A stretch of DNA of 64,000 nucleotides from Halomonas cerina (GTDB lineage Bacteria; Pseudomonadota; Gammaproteobacteria; Pseudomonadales; Halomonadaceae). The position numbers and the translations under genes are program-made. This document shows, piece by piece, positions 62,117-64,000 of the stretch (position 1 is the first letter of the stretch; every line of letters starts with the position of its first letter). The stretch lies in assembly GCF_014192215.1 (NCBI RefSeq), contig NZ_JACHXP010000003.1, positions 213,744 to 277,743 on the forward strand, read 5' to 3'. The notes beneath the pieces were generated by a model that ran no database searches, was not told the origin of the DNA, and saw only the letters and a program-made list of their open reading frames with translations.

Positions 62117-63574
62117 ATGGAACCATCCAGGCAACTCATGATAGTAGGAAACGCAGCATCTCTTCAGGTCACACTGCAGCAGCTTTCAGGTTATGGATGG
62201 TCGATCCACCATGCCAATAATGCGCAGGAAGCGATGAAATTATTAAACGGAGAAGCCTGCAAGGTCGGCTTGACCACCATCGTACCGTCGGTATCCTCGC
62301 TTCCCTTTGAACTCGATTGGAGGTCCGGCTTATCGCAGATACAATGGGTAGCCATCATCGATCGTGATGCATTACAACACGACAAGGTTCGCGACCTGAT
62401 CTATAATGCCTGCTACGCCTATCAAGCTCACCCCACCGATGTAAAAAAACTCGATATCTTGCTGGAGAGTGCGCTGGACATGGCAAGTCTCCATGAAGCT
62501 CACCCTATCCCGACGCTTTCCTGCCCGGGCGACGAATATCATATGGTAGGTGAAAGCCCGGTCATGCAGCAACTCTACCGAACCATCTACAAGGTGGCCG
62601 CCGCCGATGCCCCCGTACTTATTACCGGAGAATCCGGCACGGGGAAGGAACTCACGGCCCATGCCATCCATGTTCATTCATCCCGACATCATGGCCCGTT
62701 CAACGTCGTCAATTGTGGGGCTCTACCATCCGGACTCATTCAGTCCGAGCTCTTCGGTCATGAGAGGGGAGCCTTCACCGGCGCCAACCACCGCAAGATA
62801 GGCATCATAGAGAGCTCACAGGGAGGGACGCTTTTTCTCGACGAGATCGGCGACCTGCCCCTGGACATGCAAGTCAACCTGCTTCGTTTCTTGGAAAACC
62901 TCAAGGTATTTCGCGTCGGTGGTCTCCAGGAGATTCCCGTCGATGTCAGGGTTCTGGCTGCTACCCACATCGATCTCGAGAAGGCGGTGGACAGTGGAGA
63001 GTTCCGCGAGGACCTCTATCACCGGCTCAATGTGCTTCAAGTCAGGATGCCGGCGCTGAGGGATCATCCGGAGGACATAGAGCCCCTCGCCCAATTTTTC
63101 TTTCGGAAATTTTCTGCTGAAAAGCCATCTCGGGTCCATGGGTTCAGCCGCGATTGTACGGTGGTCATGCAGCAGTACCCCTGGCCGGGAAACATACGCG
63201 AACTGGTCAATCGAGTCAGGCGTTCCATGGTCATGTGCGAGCACAGGCTTATCACACCTTCCGACATGGGGCTGGAAAGAAGCCATGGCCTCTCCCGGGA
63301 AGCCGATACCCTTCAACAGGTACGCGACATGGCAGAGTCCGAAGCCATCAGGGCTGCCCTGGCACGCAACAAGCACAAGGTACGGCATGCGGCACGAGAA
63401 CTGGGGGTCTCACGCGTCACCCTGTATCGGCTTATAGAGAAGCACCGTATCGACAAGAGCGGTGGCGCGGATGAGGGAAAACGGCCGATCCATCGATATC
63501 AGGATTCGTTCAACCAACCTCAACATGATGAAGGCAGGTCACAGACGCCTGCTGACCAGTCCTATTCATATTAG
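62117..63574 (+). CDS. Sigma-54-dependent transcriptional activator, VpsR-like
   Basis: About 485 residues. The N-terminal domain (1-125) is a receiver-like fold without the phospho-acceptor set; the segment VRDLIYNACYAYQAHPTDVKK resembles VpsR. An AAA+ domain follows: Walker A GESGTGKE (171-178), sigma-54 contact loop GAFTGA (218-223), Walker B LFLDEIGD (239-246). A C-terminal Fis-type HTH is ARELGVSRVTLYRLIEKH (about 425-442), with a polar tail. VpsR of Vibrio binds c-di-GMP and drives exopolysaccharide genes; the same here is inference. The start could be GTG 62108 or ATG 62117; AGGGAA at 62101 suits the latter. Confidence 0.88.
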   Translation: MEPSRQLMIVGNAASLQVTLQQLSGYGWSIHHANNAQEAMKLLNGEACKVGLTTIVPSVSSLPFELDWRSGLSQIQWVAIIDRDALQHDKVRDLIYNACYAYQAHPTDVKKLDILLESALDMASLHEAHPIPTLSCPGDEYHMVGESPVMQQLYRTIYKVAAADAPVLITGESGTGKELTAHAIHVHSSRHHGPFNVVNCGALPSGLIQSELFGHERGAFTGANHRKIGIIESSQGGTLFLDEIGDLPLDMQVNLLRFLENLKVFRVGGLQEIPVDVRVLAATHIDLEKAVDSGEFREDLYHRLNVLQVRMPALRDHPEDIEPLAQFFFRKFSAEKPSRVHGFSRDCTVVMQQYPWPGNIRELVNRVRRSMVMCEHRLITPSDMGLERSHGLSREADTLQQVRDMAESEAIRAALARNKHKVRHAARELGVSRVTLYRLIEKHRIDKSGGADEGKRPIHRYQDSFNQPQHDEGRSQTPADQSYSY

Positions 63575-63654
63575 GAAAGGGTGTTGTGATCGACATCGGT
63601 CATGTCTCTCCCGTGCGGACGAGGCACTACTCAAGCAAGAAAAGGAAGGGAGTC

Positions 63655-64000
63655 ATGAGTTCACGAGGCACGAGAATCCTCTACACCACTGGCCTGATAT
63701 CGATGATCGGCTGCACGCCTGTTATGGCCCAGCAAATGGCACAGGATACGCAGATCCAACCGGTTGGTCAGGAGCCCGAGGAGCAGCAGGTCCAGCCAGA
63801 CGTCCAGGCCATGGCGGAATATGGCGGTGTGCTGACGCCCAAGGGCAGGCTGGTACTGGAGCCGGAATTCCAGTACTCCCATGAGAGCATTAACCGCATG
63901 ACATTCGAGGGTGTAGAAGTATTGAGCACCCTCCTGATCGGGGTGTTCACGGCACAGGATGTCGATCGGGACAACTATACGGCCGCGCTGACCGGCCGAC
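63655..64000 (+). CDS. Exported protein, probable outer-membrane transporter-like barrel (N-terminal part, truncated by the window)
   Basis: 115 codons visible. Signal peptide (RILYTTGLISMIGCTPVMAQ), then a Gln/Glu-rich linker (about 26-48), then GGVLTPKGRLVLEPEFQYSH and NRMTFEGVEV, a pattern seen in exported proteins annotated as transporter or Phenol_MetA_deg-like beta-barrels. AAGGAAGGGAG precedes ATG 63655, 80 bp after the sigma-54 activator, which may regulate it or share its transcript. Family assignment is tentative because most of the protein lies outside. Confidence 0.6.
   Translation, partial: MSSRGTRILYTTGLISMIGCTPVMAQQMAQDTQIQPVGQEPEEQQVQPDVQAMAEYGGVLTPKGRLVLEPEFQYSHESINRMTFEGVEVLSTLLIGVFTAQDVDRDNYTAALTGR

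Noticed and set aside
1..64000. CRISPR arrays, tRNA/rRNA genes, insertion sequences, prophage genes
   Set aside because: None seen when scanning both strands; no regularly spaced repeats, transposase or integrase motifs, or cloverleaf-like sequences were recognised. Small RNAs cannot be excluded by eye.

Overview
The window reads as part of the chromosome of a GC-rich, aerobic gammaproteobacterium. Gene content and protein style suggest a Halomonadaceae (Halomonas-like) organism; this is inferred from remembered protein families, since no rRNA or tRNA lies in the window. No insertion sequence, prophage, CRISPR array or tRNA was seen.

Layout. 0-2.5 kb: the start of a YnfA-type membrane protein, a PLP threonine dehydratase, a ChaC glutathione cyclotransferase and a small rhodanese. 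2.7-7.7 kb: a visibly more AT-rich islet with an unusual three-part regulator facing a TauE/SafE permease - AtoE carboxylate transporter - amidase operon. 7.9-11 kb: NnrU, PgpA and a PhoD-like phosphatase. 11.2-24.9 kb: a copper P-type ATPase divergent from an unbroken alternative complex III (actABCDEF) and caa3 oxidase operon. Subunit II carries its own cytochrome c domain, and subunit I has the YS motif of A2-type oxidases. Together these form a quinol-to-oxygen chain without a bc1 complex.

25-34.8 kb: a zinc CDF exporter, a two-component locus scarred by a deletion that joins the 5' end of a cytochrome b561 gene to a response regulator lacking its first residues, a glutamate-synthase-like FMN protein, a GMC oxidoreductase, cspA with a long leader, a carboxylesterase followed by a relic of the 3' end of trpB, and a PAS-PAS-GGDEF diguanylate cyclase. 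34.9-40.6 kb: a zinc-ribbon protein and four overlapping genes for a Mrp/complex-I-like membrane module (MbhD+NuoK-like fusion and three antiporter-type subunits). 40.6-46.7 kb: PhoH, a patatin phospholipase and a TAXI-TRAP transporter.

46.8-57.3 kb: a complete nitrate assimilation locus: nirD, nirB, a FAD oxidoreductase, nasS, nasT, nasA and a siroheme methyltransferase. Two structural operons have leaders containing an intrinsic terminator and the same AACGGC hexaloop. At least the nasA leader is preceded by a textbook sigma-54 promoter. This fits NasS/NasT antitermination. A pair of inverted REP-like palindromes sits between nirB and nirD. 57.3-61.5 kb: GFA protein, dienelactone hydrolase, peroxiredoxin, histone-deacetylase-like hydrolase and SDR. 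61.5-64 kb: a long regulatory intergenic region, a VpsR-like sigma-54 activator and the first part of an exported protein that runs off the window.

Most likely to repay attention: the nas leaders, the b561/response-regulator deletion, the ACIII-caa3 supercluster, the reduced antiporter module, and the 2.7-7.7 kb regulator/transport islet.
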